Numbered from the stretch's first letter, positions 38,601 through 49,120 are shown. The stretch is 64,000 bases of DNA from Huiozyma naganishii CBS 8797 (GCF_000348985.1 NC_035931.1:522735-586734); one strand, 5' to 3'. Numbers and translations are program-made. Notes: generated by a model not told the origin, from the letters alone.

Positions 38601-40742
38601 ATGTTAAGGGTTTACCTTCAGCTTGGAATAGACACAAGTTTTAAAGGTATTAAACGCACAGTCAACAGGTACTATCACATTTCTGCAATTGCAAAGAATA
38701 AACAAAGAGACGAAATGCCCGTTTCTGCTGACGTCTCACAGAACGGCCACGTCCCCCTGATTGTCTCCATAGACGTGGGGACTACGTCCTCTAGGGTACT
38801 GCTATTCAACAAGTTTGGTAAGGAGGTCACCAGACATCAAATCGAGTACTCGACCTCCGCATCGAGCCAGAAGTACACCCCTGCGGGGGCTAGAAGAAAA
38901 TCGCTTAACGACTACTTGGCAAGGGCTCAGGCTGGAGACCACACTCCAAAGACCATCTACTCGTCAGTGGGTATGATGATTGAGGAGAACGACAATCTCG
39001 AAATCGAAGACTTGAACGAAAAACTAACCGAGAAAAGAGGCCCTACGCTACGGTACCCAAAGCCAGGTTGGATAGAGTGCAATCCAACAACACTGCTGAT
39101 CAACGTTCTACAATGTCTCGCGCTCTCGTTGAACTCTTTGAACAGAGTAAACACACTGAGAATGGCAGATTCCAAACTCCCATACAAGGTGAAGTGCATT
39201 GGGATCACGAATATGAGAGAAACAACGATTGTATGGTCCAAACGCACGGGCATGCCCGTCATTGATTACGGGATTGTCTGGAATGATACCAGAAACGGCG
39301 AAATCATTCGGCAGAGGGAGAGGGATACACCAGCGGAACAGGTGCTCGAGTTGCAGAACAAAACAGGCCTCCCACTTTTCTCCACCTATTTCTCTTGCTC
39401 CAAATTACGCTGGCTATTGGACAACGAACCAAAAGTTAGGGAACACTATGAATCAGGGGACTTGATGTTCGGGACTGTTGACACTTGGCTGCTTTACCAC
39501 TTGACTTCTACCAATGAGTTTGTGTCCGACGTCACCAACGCCTCACGGACTGGATTTATGGATCTGGAAGCAATGAAATACGATGACATGCTACTGAATT
39601 ATTGGGGGATCGACCGTCAGAAGATCAACCTCCCCACTATTAAGTCGTCTGCAGAATTTTACGGGACGTTTAGAGCTCCAGAACCCCTCAGGAATGAATT
39701 TCCACCCAATCTATGGGATGTCCTTTTGAAATTCCAACGGGGCGATATACCAATCCAAGGTTGCCTTGGGGATCAAAGTGCCTCTTTAGTGGGTCAAATG
39801 GCCTATACGAAAGGATCTGCTAAATGCACGTACGGCACTGGATGTTTCCTGCTTTACAATACTGGTACTCAAAAGTTGATCTCCAAACACGGGGCTTTGA
39901 CAACTATAGGTTTCTGGTTTCCATACCTCACGGAGGGTGATGATTGGAACCAGCCTCACTTCGCGTTGGAGGGTTCAGTTGCAGTGGCAGGTTCAGTTGT
40001 CCAATGGCTGAGAGATAATCTAAGACTAATCAATCGCGCCCAAGACGTCGGTCCCCTTGCCAACGAGGTTCCCGATTCAGGCGGCGTGGTGTTTGTCCCC
40101 GCATTCAGTGGGTTGTTTGCGCCATACTGGGATGGGAGTGCACGTGCCACTATCATGGGTATATCGCAGTTCACAACCGCATCGCACATTGCAAGGGCTG
40201 CAGTGGAAGGTGTATGTTTCCAGGCAAGGGCCATTCTGAAAGCGATGAGTTCCGATGCATACGACGGTGACATTTCAGATGACATCGATCTGTTGGAGAG
40301 CGGTATTGGTCATGATCACACCTGTGCCTACGAGAAGAGCTTGCTATCAACACTGTCCGTCGATGGTGGGATGTCCAGGTCCGACGAGGTTATGCAAATC
40401 CAAGCGGACATATTGGGGCCCTGCATCAAGATAAGACGGTCTCCTGTATTAGAATCGACCGCGCTAGGTGCTGCCATTGCTGCAAATATGGCGTATAAGA
40501 CTCCGGAGGAGCGTGTTCTGTGGAAAGATTTGAAGGATGCCAAGAAATGGATTTTCTACCGCGGCCACGACAAAAATGAAGAGATCTCTCAAGACCAGCA
40601 CCCCAATTTGAAAGTGTTCCGCAGTCAATCCGAGGATGAGGAAAGGCGCAAACATTGGAAGATGTGGGAAGCTGCCATTGCCAGATCTAGAGGTTGGTTA
40701 CGGGATGCTGAGGGGGAACATCCACAAGTACTCGAGGAGTGA
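38601..40742 (+). CDS. GUT1: Gut1, glycerol kinase
   Basis: 713 residues from the ATG at 38601 (S. cerevisiae 709); an in-frame TTG six bases upstream is ignored, and a second ATG at 38715 (MPVSADVSQ) could give a shorter form. The FGGY-kinase core starts at LIVSIDVGTTSSRVLLF, a phosphate-binding loop. Conserved blocks follow: NMRETTIVWSKRTG, VWNDTRNGEI, FGTVDTWLLYHLTS, the second phosphate motif TYGTGCFLLYNTG, FAPYWDGSARATIMGISQF and VDGGMSRSDEVMQIQADILG. The N-terminal extension (~1-50), which S. cerevisiae Gut1 shares, has several Arg/Lys and is not a clear targeting signal. It phosphorylates glycerol to glycerol-3-phosphate, the first step of glycerol use. Equivalent to YHL032C, and divergent from FPS1 here. 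Confidence 0.96.
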   Translation: MLRVYLQLGIDTSFKGIKRTVNRYYHISAIAKNKQRDEMPVSADVSQNGHVPLIVSIDVGTTSSRVLLFNKFGKEVTRHQIEYSTSASSQKYTPAGARRKSLNDYLARAQAGDHTPKTIYSSVGMMIEENDNLEIEDLNEKLTEKRGPTLRYPKPGWIECNPTTLLINVLQCLALSLNSLNRVNTLRMADSKLPYKVKCIGITNMRETTIVWSKRTGMPVIDYGIVWNDTRNGEIIRQRERDTPAEQVLELQNKTGLPLFSTYFSCSKLRWLLDNEPKVREHYESGDLMFGTVDTWLLYHLTSTNEFVSDVTNASRTGFMDLEAMKYDDMLLNYWGIDRQKINLPTIKSSAEFYGTFRAPEPLRNEFPPNLWDVLLKFQRGDIPIQGCLGDQSASLVGQMAYTKGSAKCTYGTGCFLLYNTGTQKLISKHGALTTIGFWFPYLTEGDDWNQPHFALEGSVAVAGSVVQWLRDNLRLINRAQDVGPLANEVPDSGGVVFVPAFSGLFAPYWDGSARATIMGISQFTTASHIARAAVEGVCFQARAILKAMSSDAYDGDISDDIDLLESGIGHDHTCAYEKSLLSTLSVDGGMSRSDEVMQIQADILGPCIKIRRSPVLESTALGAAIAANMAYKTPEERVLWKDLKDAKKWIFYRGHDKNEEISQDQHPNLKVFRSQSEDEERRKHWKMWEAAIARSRGWLRDAEGEHPQVLEE

Positions 40743-41063
40743 AGCCGCTTCACCGTGCAATCCCTCTTGTATTATTTTTTTTATTGATCGCATGACTTTT
40801 TCACATATTCATTTTATTCTGTGACTGTTTTTTACAGCAGAACACAAATTCCTGATTATTTACCAAAAATATTGTAAATATAAGTATTACCTGTTTTGGA
40901 AGCAGTAAAAAGTATCTCAATTCGAGAGACGCAAAGAACAGCAAGGACGATTCTGTCCATTTGCATTACCTTGGTATATCTGCTGTTGTTCGTGGGTACA
41001 CTACATCTTATATTCGAAAACTATACTGGAAAAAGACCAACTCACTCGTATAATAACCCAACA
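40743..41063. promoter_or_regulatory. Intergenic: GUT1 3' end and RPL8 promoter
   Basis: Only 321 bases separate GUT1 from RPL8. The start is T-rich and the middle carries ATTGTAAATATAAGTATTA-type AT-rich sequence. I see no Rap1 site of the usual ribosomal-protein-gene form and no Tbf1-like ACCCTA motif. Confidence 0.45.
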
Positions 41064-41834
41064 ATGGCTCCAGGTAAGAAAGTCGCTCCAGCCCCATTCA
41101 GCTCAAAGAGCACCAAGTCGACTAAGGCTAAAAACCCTCTGGTCAATGCCACCCCAAAGAACTTCGGTATTGGTCAGGCCATCCAACCAACTAGAAACTT
41201 GTCCAGATACGTCAAATGGCCAGAGTACGTCAGATTGCAGAGACAGAAGAAGATTTTGTCTTTGAGATTGAAGGTTCCTCCAACCATTGCCCAATTCCAG
41301 TACACTTTGGACAGAAACTCCGCTGCTGAAACTTTCAAGCTATTCAACAAGTACAGACCAGAGACCGCTGCTGAAAAGAAGGAGAGATTGACCAAGGAGG
41401 CCGCTGCCATTGCCGAAGGTAAGACCAGAGAGGAAGCCTCCCCAAAGCCCTTCGTTGTCAAGTACGGTTTGAACCACGTCGTCTCCCTTGTTGAAAACAA
41501 GAAGGCCAAGTTGGTTTTGATTGCCAACGACGTCGACCCAATTGAATTGGTCATCTTCTTGCCAGCTTTGTGTAAGAAGATGGGTGTTCCATACGCCATC
41601 GTAAAGGGTAAGGCCAGACTAGGTACCCTTGTTAACCAGAAGACCTCCGCTGTTGCTGCCTTGACTGAAGTCAGACCAGAAGACGAAGCCGAATTGGCCA
41701 AGTTGATCTCCACTGTCAACGCCAACTTCTCCGAGAAGTACGACGATGTCAAGAAGCACTGGGGTGGTGGTCTCGTGGGTAACAAGGCTCAAGCCAAGAT
41801 TGCCAGAAAGGCCAAGGCTGCTGGCCCCGTTTAG
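41064..41834 (+). CDS. RPL8: Cytosolic 60S ribosomal protein eL8
   Basis: 256 residues, the S. cerevisiae Rpl8 length, starting at the ATG at 41064 ([12 protein letters not shown]). The open frame continues 56 codons upstream to a TTG but has no other ATG, so it is not used. The Lys-rich N terminus is followed by [20 protein letters not shown] and [20 protein letters not shown], both eL8 hallmarks. The eL8/L7Ae RNA-binding fold is seen at [20 protein letters not shown] and [18 protein letters not shown]. Codon use is strongly biased, as for other highly expressed genes. In S. cerevisiae there are two copies, RPL8A (YHL033C) beside GUT1 and RPL8B (YLL045C); this locus has the YHL-type neighbours. 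No intron is needed. Confidence 0.97.
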   Translation: MAPGKKVAPAPFSSKSTKSTKAKNPLVNATPKNFGIGQAIQPTRNLSRYVKWPEYVRLQRQKKILSLRLKVPPTIAQFQYTLDRNSAAETFKLFNKYRPETAAEKKERLTKEAAAIAEGKTREEASPKPFVVKYGLNHVVSLVENKKAKLVLIANDVDPIELVIFLPALCKKMGVPYAIVKGKARLGTLVNQKTSAVAALTEVRPEDEAELAKLISTVNANFSEKYDDVKKHWGGGLVGNKAQAKIARKAKAAGPV

Positions 41835-42775
41835 TTCCAACAACAGACTCCTACATTTTGCATTATTCGTCCCCCCCTCGCTCCTGTCCCATATATATTA
41901 TACAACTCATGAAATAATAATGGGTACGAAGTGAGTTTTTGTTGAAGCAAGAGTATGTGTTCTTGTACAAGTGGTTTTCGTCCCTCTGTCCCCCCAGTAT
42001 CCTCTTTGTCTTTTTTCTACACGATGGTAATCATTATAGGGTTTTCACTTTAGACAATCACGGTAGACAAAAATAACTAACATGGTTGTCCGTCTATAGC
42101 AGAGCAGCTTGCTTGCTGCTCTGCGTTGAACGCGGTCAATTGATGTTGTATTTTATTGTCTCTGCTTCCATGTTGTCTGCGAGCGGGAAACCTTTTGAAT
42201 TGATTTATTGTCGTGCGGTATTAGAACAAAGGGGACCGCTGACCCCAGAGAGAACGATCCACAGTGCAAAGACACCCTCCTGTTACAGAAAGCGCACTGC
42301 CATCCCAGCATACCCTATGTAAACGAAGTAACTTACACTCACCCACACCTCTCTTGCCCGTCTCAGTCAGGTGACCGCCGGTCTGTGCACCCAGACAGCC
42401 GCCGTAGAAAGCGACACTTCCCCTTCTGGAATCTGGTTCAAAGGGGCAAAAAAAAAAATTAAAAAAAAAAGAGGAAAAATTTTCGTTTGAAAAAAAAAAC
42501 TTGTGATAAAAAGAGAGGGCAACGCAGCGGTTTCCATTGCCACTCCCCCCAGGTTGCAGTTTGGTTTGGTTCTTGTGTTGTCCTGTTTGGAAGCTCACCA
42601 GATTTGAACGCACACATATATTCGAGTCAGATTGAACAGGACGTACAGTTTCACATAGTACATCCAGATAACCAAGCAGAAGAACCGTGAAGGGGAACAG
42701 ACAACAGAGAATAAATCCGAGAAAAGGGTAATTCAAGAAAAAAAATCAAGACAATAGAAAAGAAACCATATAGAA
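41835..42775. other. Intergenic: RPL8 3' end and SBP1 promoter
   Basis: A 941-base gap between plus-strand genes. Long A runs interrupted by TT lie at about 42447-42500, a nucleosome-disfavouring arrangement common in active yeast promoters. No RNA gene or further ORF is convincing. Confidence 0.5.
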
Positions 42776-43603
42776 ATGTCTACTGAAGAACAGAACCAGC
42801 AGGAAGTTGCCATTGAGGTGGTGGAGACCGTCCAAGAGAAGCCATCTTACGACCCAAAGACCACTGTGTTTGTCGGGAACGTTGCCCACGAGGCAACTGC
42901 CGATGAATTGGTCGCCGTTTTCATCAAGGAATTCGGGACCGTCGATGTTGAGATTCCAGAGAAGAAGAGAGGTGACCTTCGTAACAGATCCTACGCGCCT
43001 GCCAGCAAGCACGCGTTCGTTATCTTCCCACAGGAGATCGACTTCGACCAGATCAAGGAGAAGTACGACTTGACTGAGATCGACGGCAGAGAGATCCACA
43101 TCAAGAAGGTGAAGAGTAACGAAGAGCTTCGTGAGAACTTCCAGAAGAGAAACCAGAGGTTCAACGCTCGTGGTGGGGCCCGTGGTGGTGCTAGAGGTGG
43201 CCGTGGTGGCAGACGTGGTGGCAGAGAGAGAGTCCCATTGGAACAAATGGAAAGATCCAAGGACACCCTGTACGTCAACAACATCCCATTCACTGCTACG
43301 AAGCCAGAGTTGGCCGAATTCTTCGGTGTTGCCGTCGAAAACGTCGCGTTGCCAATGAAGAAGTTGAGAGACTTCGAAACGAGAACTTTCGTCGAATCCG
43401 AGGACTTGAACAGAGGTATTGCCTTCATCACCTTCGCTGACACCGATATCGCAGCCAAGGCCGGTGACTTCAACGGTACCTCCTTCCAGGAGAGACCATT
43501 GACCGTCGACATCGCTGTCGTCAAGCCAGAACCGGTCGAAGCTCCTCACACGGAAGAAGCTGCCCCTGCCGCTGCCGCCCCAGAAACCTCAACTGACGCT
43601 TGA
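42776..43603 (+). CDS. SBP1: Sbp1, RNA-binding translational repressor (RRM-RGG-RRM)
   Basis: 275 residues. RRM1 spans about 28-115 with the RNP2-like TVFVGNV and RNP1-like KHAFVIF. A central Arg-Gly-rich segment (~132-152, RGGARGGARGGRGGR) is the RGG box, which contacts eIF4G and is arginine-methylated in S. cerevisiae. RRM2 spans about 162-248 with TLYVNNIPF and GIAFITF, followed by an Ala/Pro/Glu tail. Codon bias is high. Sbp1 represses translation and promotes decapping in stress. S. cerevisiae has the WGD pair SBP1 (YHL034C) and RNP1 (YLL046C); SBP1 with its RGG box is the better match. Confidence 0.93.
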   Translation: MSTEEQNQQEVAIEVVETVQEKPSYDPKTTVFVGNVAHEATADELVAVFIKEFGTVDVEIPEKKRGDLRNRSYAPASKHAFVIFPQEIDFDQIKEKYDLTEIDGREIHIKKVKSNEELRENFQKRNQRFNARGGARGGARGGRGGRRGGRERVPLEQMERSKDTLYVNNIPFTATKPELAEFFGVAVENVALPMKKLRDFETRTFVESEDLNRGIAFITFADTDIAAKAGDFNGTSFQERPLTVDIAVVKPEPVEAPHTEEAAPAAAAPETSTDA

Positions 43604-44255
43604 TTTGGCAGAATAGTGGTCTCGCTAATGGTGGCATTATGTCCTCCAAATTTTTTTTCATGTCTCCCTCTGTTTTTCCATTTTAATTTGCAGCCTGATC
43701 GAACAGCTACTATAAGTGTTTATAGGCAATTCCCTTTCATTCTCTCTTTCTTTCAATCACAATATTCCTTTATCTTTTTGCTATGTTTTATAACACAAAT
43801 ACTCTATCTTTGAGTTTGTTTCTTGTGTTATATCGTACTGCTTATAAATTAGAGCGACGCTTTGTGATTTTGGGGAGCAGTCAAAGTCGTTACCAACAGT
43901 ATCCACTCTTGTTATATTACTACCCAAAAGAAAGAAGGAAGGAAAGAAGAAAAGCATTCTTTTCCGTTTCCAACAACGTACATATTTAGTTATGTGCGCG
44001 TCGTACGAAATGCAAATTGTATATATTATGTTAAAGTAGCGGTGCCGTTACTGTTTGTCAATCTATCATTCTGATTTATTTTATTCTCGCTGCTGTTCTT
44101 CACGTTACTAAAGTGAAAAGAAAAATAAAGAAAATATCACTACTTGACAGTAGTGGGACATCGGTTCCTTAACCTCGTAATATTCAAGAGGAGACGCGCG
44201 CCAAGATCAAGTGTGGTATACAGCTGCTGATTTATCCCCGGCCGCTACTCGAGTG
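43604..44255. other. Intergenic between SBP1 and CBP2
   Basis: A 652-base gap between plus-strand genes. T- and AT-rich 3' sequence is followed by poly-purine (AAAGAAAGAAGGAAGGAAAG near 43928-43947). The ABC-transporter gene (VMR1/YBT1) and MUP3 expected here from S. cerevisiae synteny leave no recognisable trace. Confidence 0.5.
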
Positions 44256-46148
44256 ATGGCGCCAGCATCCTACAGAGAATGGGTCTCCCTTTTGTTTAGC
44301 GCTTTACGGAAGGAACCGAGGTCGCCCAAGTATAAGTATAGAACTACAATCTGGGAAGCGAAGGAACTGCTCAGGGAGAGAAATAGAGCCTCTTTACAAA
44401 TTGACACTAGCAAGGAGGTGAAGATATATTCAAACAGAACTTTTCTGAAACTTTCGCCTGATAGGGCGTTAAACGTCCTTTTAAGAGACTTCCAGCTACA
44501 ACCTGAGCAGAGTTTCAGGCTTATACGAACTGACGTAGCTCCAAGGAAAAAACTGAAAAGCCCTGATGAGAATTGGAACAAAGTGTTTCCCTTGTTTGAA
44601 AACAGAATTGTCGAAGAGCTAGACCTATCCATTCCAAAATGTGCCTTTGAAAGAGAGTCGTTCAACTACTGTTATGCGCTGGGGTTATGGTCGCGTGATA
44701 AGAAGACCCGTTTGAGCCAGATCGCTTGGCCACACCCTATCTTTTCGTTTAGTTGTGTTGGCTTGGGAGTAAGACCAGAAGTTTACAGTGCGTTGAAGGA
44801 GGAAGGTCATGTTTTCATTAATCCTGCAAACAGCGTAGAGTTGCCGTACTTTAGTGTAGACAGCAAGCTTGTCCCCAAGCATTGTGACGCTGTTGCACTC
44901 TGCCCTCGCTACGTACCTGAGCACGTTACACTATTTGAAGAAGGCGCGATTAATATTAATAAGGATCCAGTGCCTTGCACCGGTGAAGAACTTTCAGCGG
45001 TGACTCAGGCAATCACATGTACCTACCTTCCTTTGCTTTCTAAAGAACCATTCCGCACCTGCGGGGACGATTTGGCTATCTGGAGTCCCACTACCGATGG
45101 CGCTCTGGACAAACGCGTATTTACCTTAGATCGCCTATATGGACATGCCACCCTGCACAAAAGGTTTTGGAGCAGAGCGACTTACACAGATAGATCGTGC
45201 CCAGGCGACATTATCAGAAGCACCATTCTCTCAAATAATTCGAATATGCTTCAACTAATGGAGGAGTTCATGAAACATTACACCACATTCAATTTGTATT
45301 CCTTCTGTTGGAGAACACTAAATGACCAGAGTAGCGCTGTCTACAAATTAAAGGATCCAGTGAGTTTTACGGGCGAGGTTAAACCTTGGGACGCTTTTAT
45401 TTGGAACGAGTACCAGACTTTGGAAAAATTACCGGTACCTCATTCTGTTGACGAGTTGGTGTCTTTGAAAGCTCAATTTGACGAATTCTTAAAACACCTG
45501 TCACGATATTATGCAATGGTAACCTGCGAAATGAAGCAACAAATGGCAGAGTTTTTCGTCACAACCGACGCGGATTCAGAAGGCGGTAGATTTCAAGATA
45601 CTCCAAGAGTTGTCCCGACCACTTTGATCTTACGCGATATCCTACTAAATGGGAAATGGTTCAAACACTTTTATCCGGGACTACATCTTTTAATGTCAAC
45701 CAAAATTCCTTCTTGTGACAAATTAGATGACTGTTTTGTTCCATTGGACGACACTTCAATCGCTCTGGGTTGTAAATTAGACAAACTAGTAAAAGAGATT
45801 TTGCTAGTTGAGAGCTACGTTTATGGAGACAAAATCCCCCCAAAGAAATTACTAATTGTGAATCCGAGCGCAGAGGACGAGAATTGGAAAATTGTGATAC
45901 TTATTAAAGATTCAATCCCCAATCATCTTTTGAAAACCCTAAAATTCAACACCAAGATTTCAATTCAAATTGTGAAAGACATTCGACAGGCTACTGGCGT
46001 TGAAAATGGAAGCTGCTCTTGGAAAAAAATGATTGATGAAAACGTCTTCATATATGCATACAAACTGGAAACTGAACCAAGTGCCACACAAGAGGATACT
46101 AATCGCATGATAAAAAATGTTATTGATGAAATGCATAAAGGCAATTAA
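44256..46148 (+). CDS. CBP2: Cbp2, mitochondrial group I intron splicing factor
   Basis: The start is set at the ATG at 44256, giving 630 residues, exactly the S. cerevisiae Cbp2 length. The N terminus (YREWVSLLFSALRKEPRS) resembles S. cerevisiae MVNWQTLFMVSLRRQG and is basic, consistent with mitochondrial import. Later blocks include KCAFERESFNYCYALGLWSR, FSRAT-type WSRATYTDRSCPGDII and FNLYSFCWRTLNDQSSAVYK. Cbp2 binds and folds the terminal intron of the mitochondrial COB gene (bI5) to allow self-splicing. Identification rests mainly on length and synteny: it is followed by EFM1, like CBP2-EFM1 (YHL038C-YHL039W). No other domain is recognised, and the protein evolves quickly. Confidence 0.82.
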   Translation: MAPASYREWVSLLFSALRKEPRSPKYKYRTTIWEAKELLRERNRASLQIDTSKEVKIYSNRTFLKLSPDRALNVLLRDFQLQPEQSFRLIRTDVAPRKKLKSPDENWNKVFPLFENRIVEELDLSIPKCAFERESFNYCYALGLWSRDKKTRLSQIAWPHPIFSFSCVGLGVRPEVYSALKEEGHVFINPANSVELPYFSVDSKLVPKHCDAVALCPRYVPEHVTLFEEGAININKDPVPCTGEELSAVTQAITCTYLPLLSKEPFRTCGDDLAIWSPTTDGALDKRVFTLDRLYGHATLHKRFWSRATYTDRSCPGDIIRSTILSNNSNMLQLMEEFMKHYTTFNLYSFCWRTLNDQSSAVYKLKDPVSFTGEVKPWDAFIWNEYQTLEKLPVPHSVDELVSLKAQFDEFLKHLSRYYAMVTCEMKQQMAEFFVTTDADSEGGRFQDTPRVVPTTLILRDILLNGKWFKHFYPGLHLLMSTKIPSCDKLDDCFVPLDDTSIALGCKLDKLVKEILLVESYVYGDKIPPKKLLIVNPSAEDENWKIVILIKDSIPNHLLKTLKFNTKISIQIVKDIRQATGVENGSCSWKKMIDENVFIYAYKLETEPSATQEDTNRMIKNVIDEMHKGN

Positions 46149-46222
46149 CGTCGCACTCTTCTTTGATTTGCCCATGTCATTATATATAAATCAGACACAT
46201 GTACATAGTTCTTAATATAATA

Positions 46223-47968
46223 TTATCTAATCAAGAATTCTTTTTTTTTCATGAAGTGTGGTTCGCCATTCAGTCTTCTTGTCCACACCAACCGGTCGAA
46301 TACAGTATCTGCCACAATGAATTGTCTGATCCCCCAATTACCTCTCCCGAAAATTTCAGGAATCCTCTCTGTTAGTCTAGGGAACAGCTTCTTATAGAAG
46401 TCCATATATTCCATAACATCCTCTTTTTCAATTACTATTGTAGAGCTGACTTCATTGAAGGTTTCGCTAATATAATCTGGCACCTGGAAGCTAAGCTTCT
46501 TTGTTAGATCACCTTTATTTGCGATTCTGACAATCCATAATAACTGAGCCTGCTTCAAACAATTCTTGGAGACCAAATCATTATATGTTGTGACACCGAA
46601 TGCAAATAACAAACTATTTGCAAATGTCGTGTCGTGCTTGAAAAATGTTTTGAAAGATGAAATTTCGTTCGAGTTCAGACACTCCAAAGTTTTCTTCTGA
46701 AATCTTGTCACTTCTTCGATAGCTTTCTGGAAAATGGCTTTCTGCCCCGCAAAATACTTTTTAACGGTAGATGTTACCAATTGGTTGTTGTACCTCCCCA
46801 ACTTTGAAAAGTCTGATTTCGCGGCACTTTTGAAGAAGTCTAACTTTGAAGAAAGTATTTTATAAAGTTCGTCAGAACCCTCGAGCATTGATCTGTACGT
46901 CAGAAAAGATTCCGATTTCAGCTTGCACAAAAATCCAAATAACTGTAGTAGAGGTAGAGGTAAAGAATTTGATAAGGATATATCAAATTGAATGCAATTT
47001 TTTTTAATCGTGCTCTCTCTCAAATCTAGCTTTACTCCACACTTGCGAAAGTTAGCAATGGTTTCGGAATCTAACTGCAGCGTCAATCTTGCAATGTCAT
47101 GTACATTGTTCTCCTCTACAAAGCCATAAGCCAACAACAGTTCCTCGTTCGAACGGTCTCCGTAGTTGTTGAACAGCTCCTCTTTTGCGTTTATCTCTTT
47201 CGCTTCCGAAATGAAATTAACTTTACCATCACTAAAGGTCCACTTAACTTTGGTACCGTTTCTATGGTTCAATAGATCCACTACGGGGAGCAAGAATGCA
47301 GTTTGGAGATTTTCAACATTTTCTTCTAGCATGAGTTCTGGAAAAGCTCTCGATCTGAATATAGCGCTGGACCACACGTATGCTATGAAACTAGTCCATG
47401 CAGTCTCACCAGAATGGAGTCGATCAATGTTCGAACTGATATAATCTACGAGCTTATCGAAAGAGTCCAAATCACAAGTTTTTGCCTCTTGCTCAATTCC
47501 AAACTCAGTCAACAAATTTTTCCATTCGTTCCAAATCTCGACCAAGTTCGCATGTACAGCGAGTATTAAGTCGGCGCCTTTCAAAAGATCTAATTGAGAT
47601 CTATGCCAGAAGTACGGTTGATTTAAATGCAGCGGTAGAATGTCCAAATATGGTTTAAGGGAACTGATGGCATGGTCACCAAACTTCAATTTACTTAAAT
47701 ACAACTGAGTTAGAGCGTTAGGATTTCCTGTAGGAAGCTTCCTGTTGTCGCCCCAATCAAAAGCTTTCTTGGCATCCTCTTTAGTAATTAATAAACATTT
47801 TGGTACAGAAATCAAAGGGTGTTTACTACTTTTTATCTTTTCAGAGGCAACTGCCCTGATGCCTGTTTGGGCGGTGACTTCGAAGATGATGGACCTATCA
47901 ATAACAGCCCCATTTTCCTGGCTCCAATCAATAAAATTTTTCAATGAAGTACTATCAGAGTGCGACAT
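46223..47968 (-). CDS. EFM1: Efm1, SET-domain protein lysine methyltransferase
   Basis: 581 residues (S. cerevisiae Efm1 585), starting at the ATG at 47966-47968. It is a SETD6/RuBisCO-LSMT-type split SET enzyme: the N-terminal part has AVASEKIKSSKHPLISVPKC; the cofactor and substrate motif is VVDLLNHRNGTKVKW; and NNYGDRSNEELLLAYGFVEE is the C-terminal SET signature with the Asn-Tyr-Gly motif. A C-terminal helical substrate-binding domain follows. S. cerevisiae Efm1 (YHL039W) monomethylates Lys30 of translation elongation factor eEF1A. RKM1 is a relative of similar length, but the neighbour CBP2 and convergent layout (74 bases) favour EFM1. Confidence 0.88.
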   Translation of the reverse strand: MSHSDSTSLKNFIDWSQENGAVIDRSIIFEVTAQTGIRAVASEKIKSSKHPLISVPKCLLITKEDAKKAFDWGDNRKLPTGNPNALTQLYLSKLKFGDHAISSLKPYLDILPLHLNQPYFWHRSQLDLLKGADLILAVHANLVEIWNEWKNLLTEFGIEQEAKTCDLDSFDKLVDYISSNIDRLHSGETAWTSFIAYVWSSAIFRSRAFPELMLEENVENLQTAFLLPVVDLLNHRNGTKVKWTFSDGKVNFISEAKEINAKEELFNNYGDRSNEELLLAYGFVEENNVHDIARLTLQLDSETIANFRKCGVKLDLRESTIKKNCIQFDISLSNSLPLPLLQLFGFLCKLKSESFLTYRSMLEGSDELYKILSSKLDFFKSAAKSDFSKLGRYNNQLVTSTVKKYFAGQKAIFQKAIEEVTRFQKKTLECLNSNEISSFKTFFKHDTTFANSLLFAFGVTTYNDLVSKNCLKQAQLLWIVRIANKGDLTKKLSFQVPDYISETFNEVSSTIVIEKEDVMEYMDFYKKLFPRLTERIPEIFGRGNWGIRQFIVADTVFDRLVWTRRLNGEPHFMKKKEFLIR

Positions 47969-49120
47969 GCTCAGGTCTTCCCAGAGCTGGCTTGCCTATA
48001 GTCGAGGATGTAGCGTGGAAACAGTAAGCTAAGAAATGTTCAGGCTCTCGTTGCACGATGTTGTTGAAAAAATAAATTTCATTTTTTTTGTCTCTACGTC
48101 GTTACATCTCTTGGGTTATGTATGACCTTTGTAATATGTCTCAATGTTTTAGTGCAGGATTGGTGTACGTCCGAGAAAAGTCAAGAGAGAGATGAATCTG
48201 GGAAAGGCTACATCAGTTAGACCTCATCCACTGACTAAACTTTGCCACAGTGTGCCGTTGGACCATCTATAGTAGTAGACCAGGTAAAAAACCTCTTTCC
48301 TAGAGAAACAAGTATTCAGTACCTCATCGCTAACTGGCATTGCGGGGTTATAAGATGTGCATGGAAAGAAAAGGAAGACATAATAAGTCCTTACTCTCGC
48401 GGGTTCACGTGATGTTTGTAGTGGGGCACGTAGAGTTTTGCACCTTGAAACTTGCTTGCACAGCCTCTCTTAGTCTTTAACATTATCGTAATATATTATG
48501 GCACAGCTCAATGTGGCAATACCAAACAGCTACTGGTAGCAAGGTGTGGAGGTTGACAAGATTAAAACAAATGCACTCCCAATACCGGCCCGAAGGGGAA
48601 TGTAGGACACCCACAATGTCATAGCCTAGACTGCAAAATTTCCAAATTGATCTTCTGCTTCTTCTTGCATCGAGAAAAAATTATTTATCGATGCGCTGCA
48701 TGAGGCGAAAACTGCACCTCTTTTTATCTAGGGACTTGCGAACGCAGTATGCTCTTCGTTCCCGTCTCTCCGGGGCGAGACGGGAAAATGTCCATGCACA
48801 TTTACACCTTGTTTTCTCCCCTTCATCAAGTGATGAGAGAGCCGTAAGGAGGGAAGGCGGTGAAATTTTTCACTATTGTTTTTTCTTTTCTCCAGAGGAA
48901 TCGCACCTTGATTTGAACAGTTTTGGGCGATGACCTGTCTTGCTTTGCATTGTCCAGTTAATTGGCCCACTTCTACCGTATGAGGATATGAAGCGAACTA
49001 ACATTTATATATAGACGGGCATTTGTTTCAATTGAAACGAAGTTCTATCATAACTTGACTACGCATTGCAATTCTGAAGAAAGACAATCATACCCGCTCT
49101 CTGAAGAAATTGTAACAAGC
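47969..49120. other. Divergent intergenic EFM1/ARN1 with TATA box and CACGTG
   Basis: A 1152-base gap. CACGTG is at 48406-48411 and TATATATA at 49006-49013, ~110 bases before the transporter ATG. Three (T/C)GCACC sites (48439, 48713, 48902) resemble part of the Aft1/2 iron-regulatory core but lack its final C. No RNA gene is recognised. Confidence 0.5.

Noticed and set aside
40896..41063. In-frame N-terminal extension of RPL8 with a hydrophobic stretch
   Set aside because: It begins at TTG, contains no other ATG, and makes the protein longer than the invariant 256 residues.
49055..49120. In-frame upstream extension of the ARN1-type transporter
   Set aside because: It begins at TTG; the ATG at 49121 gives the family length.
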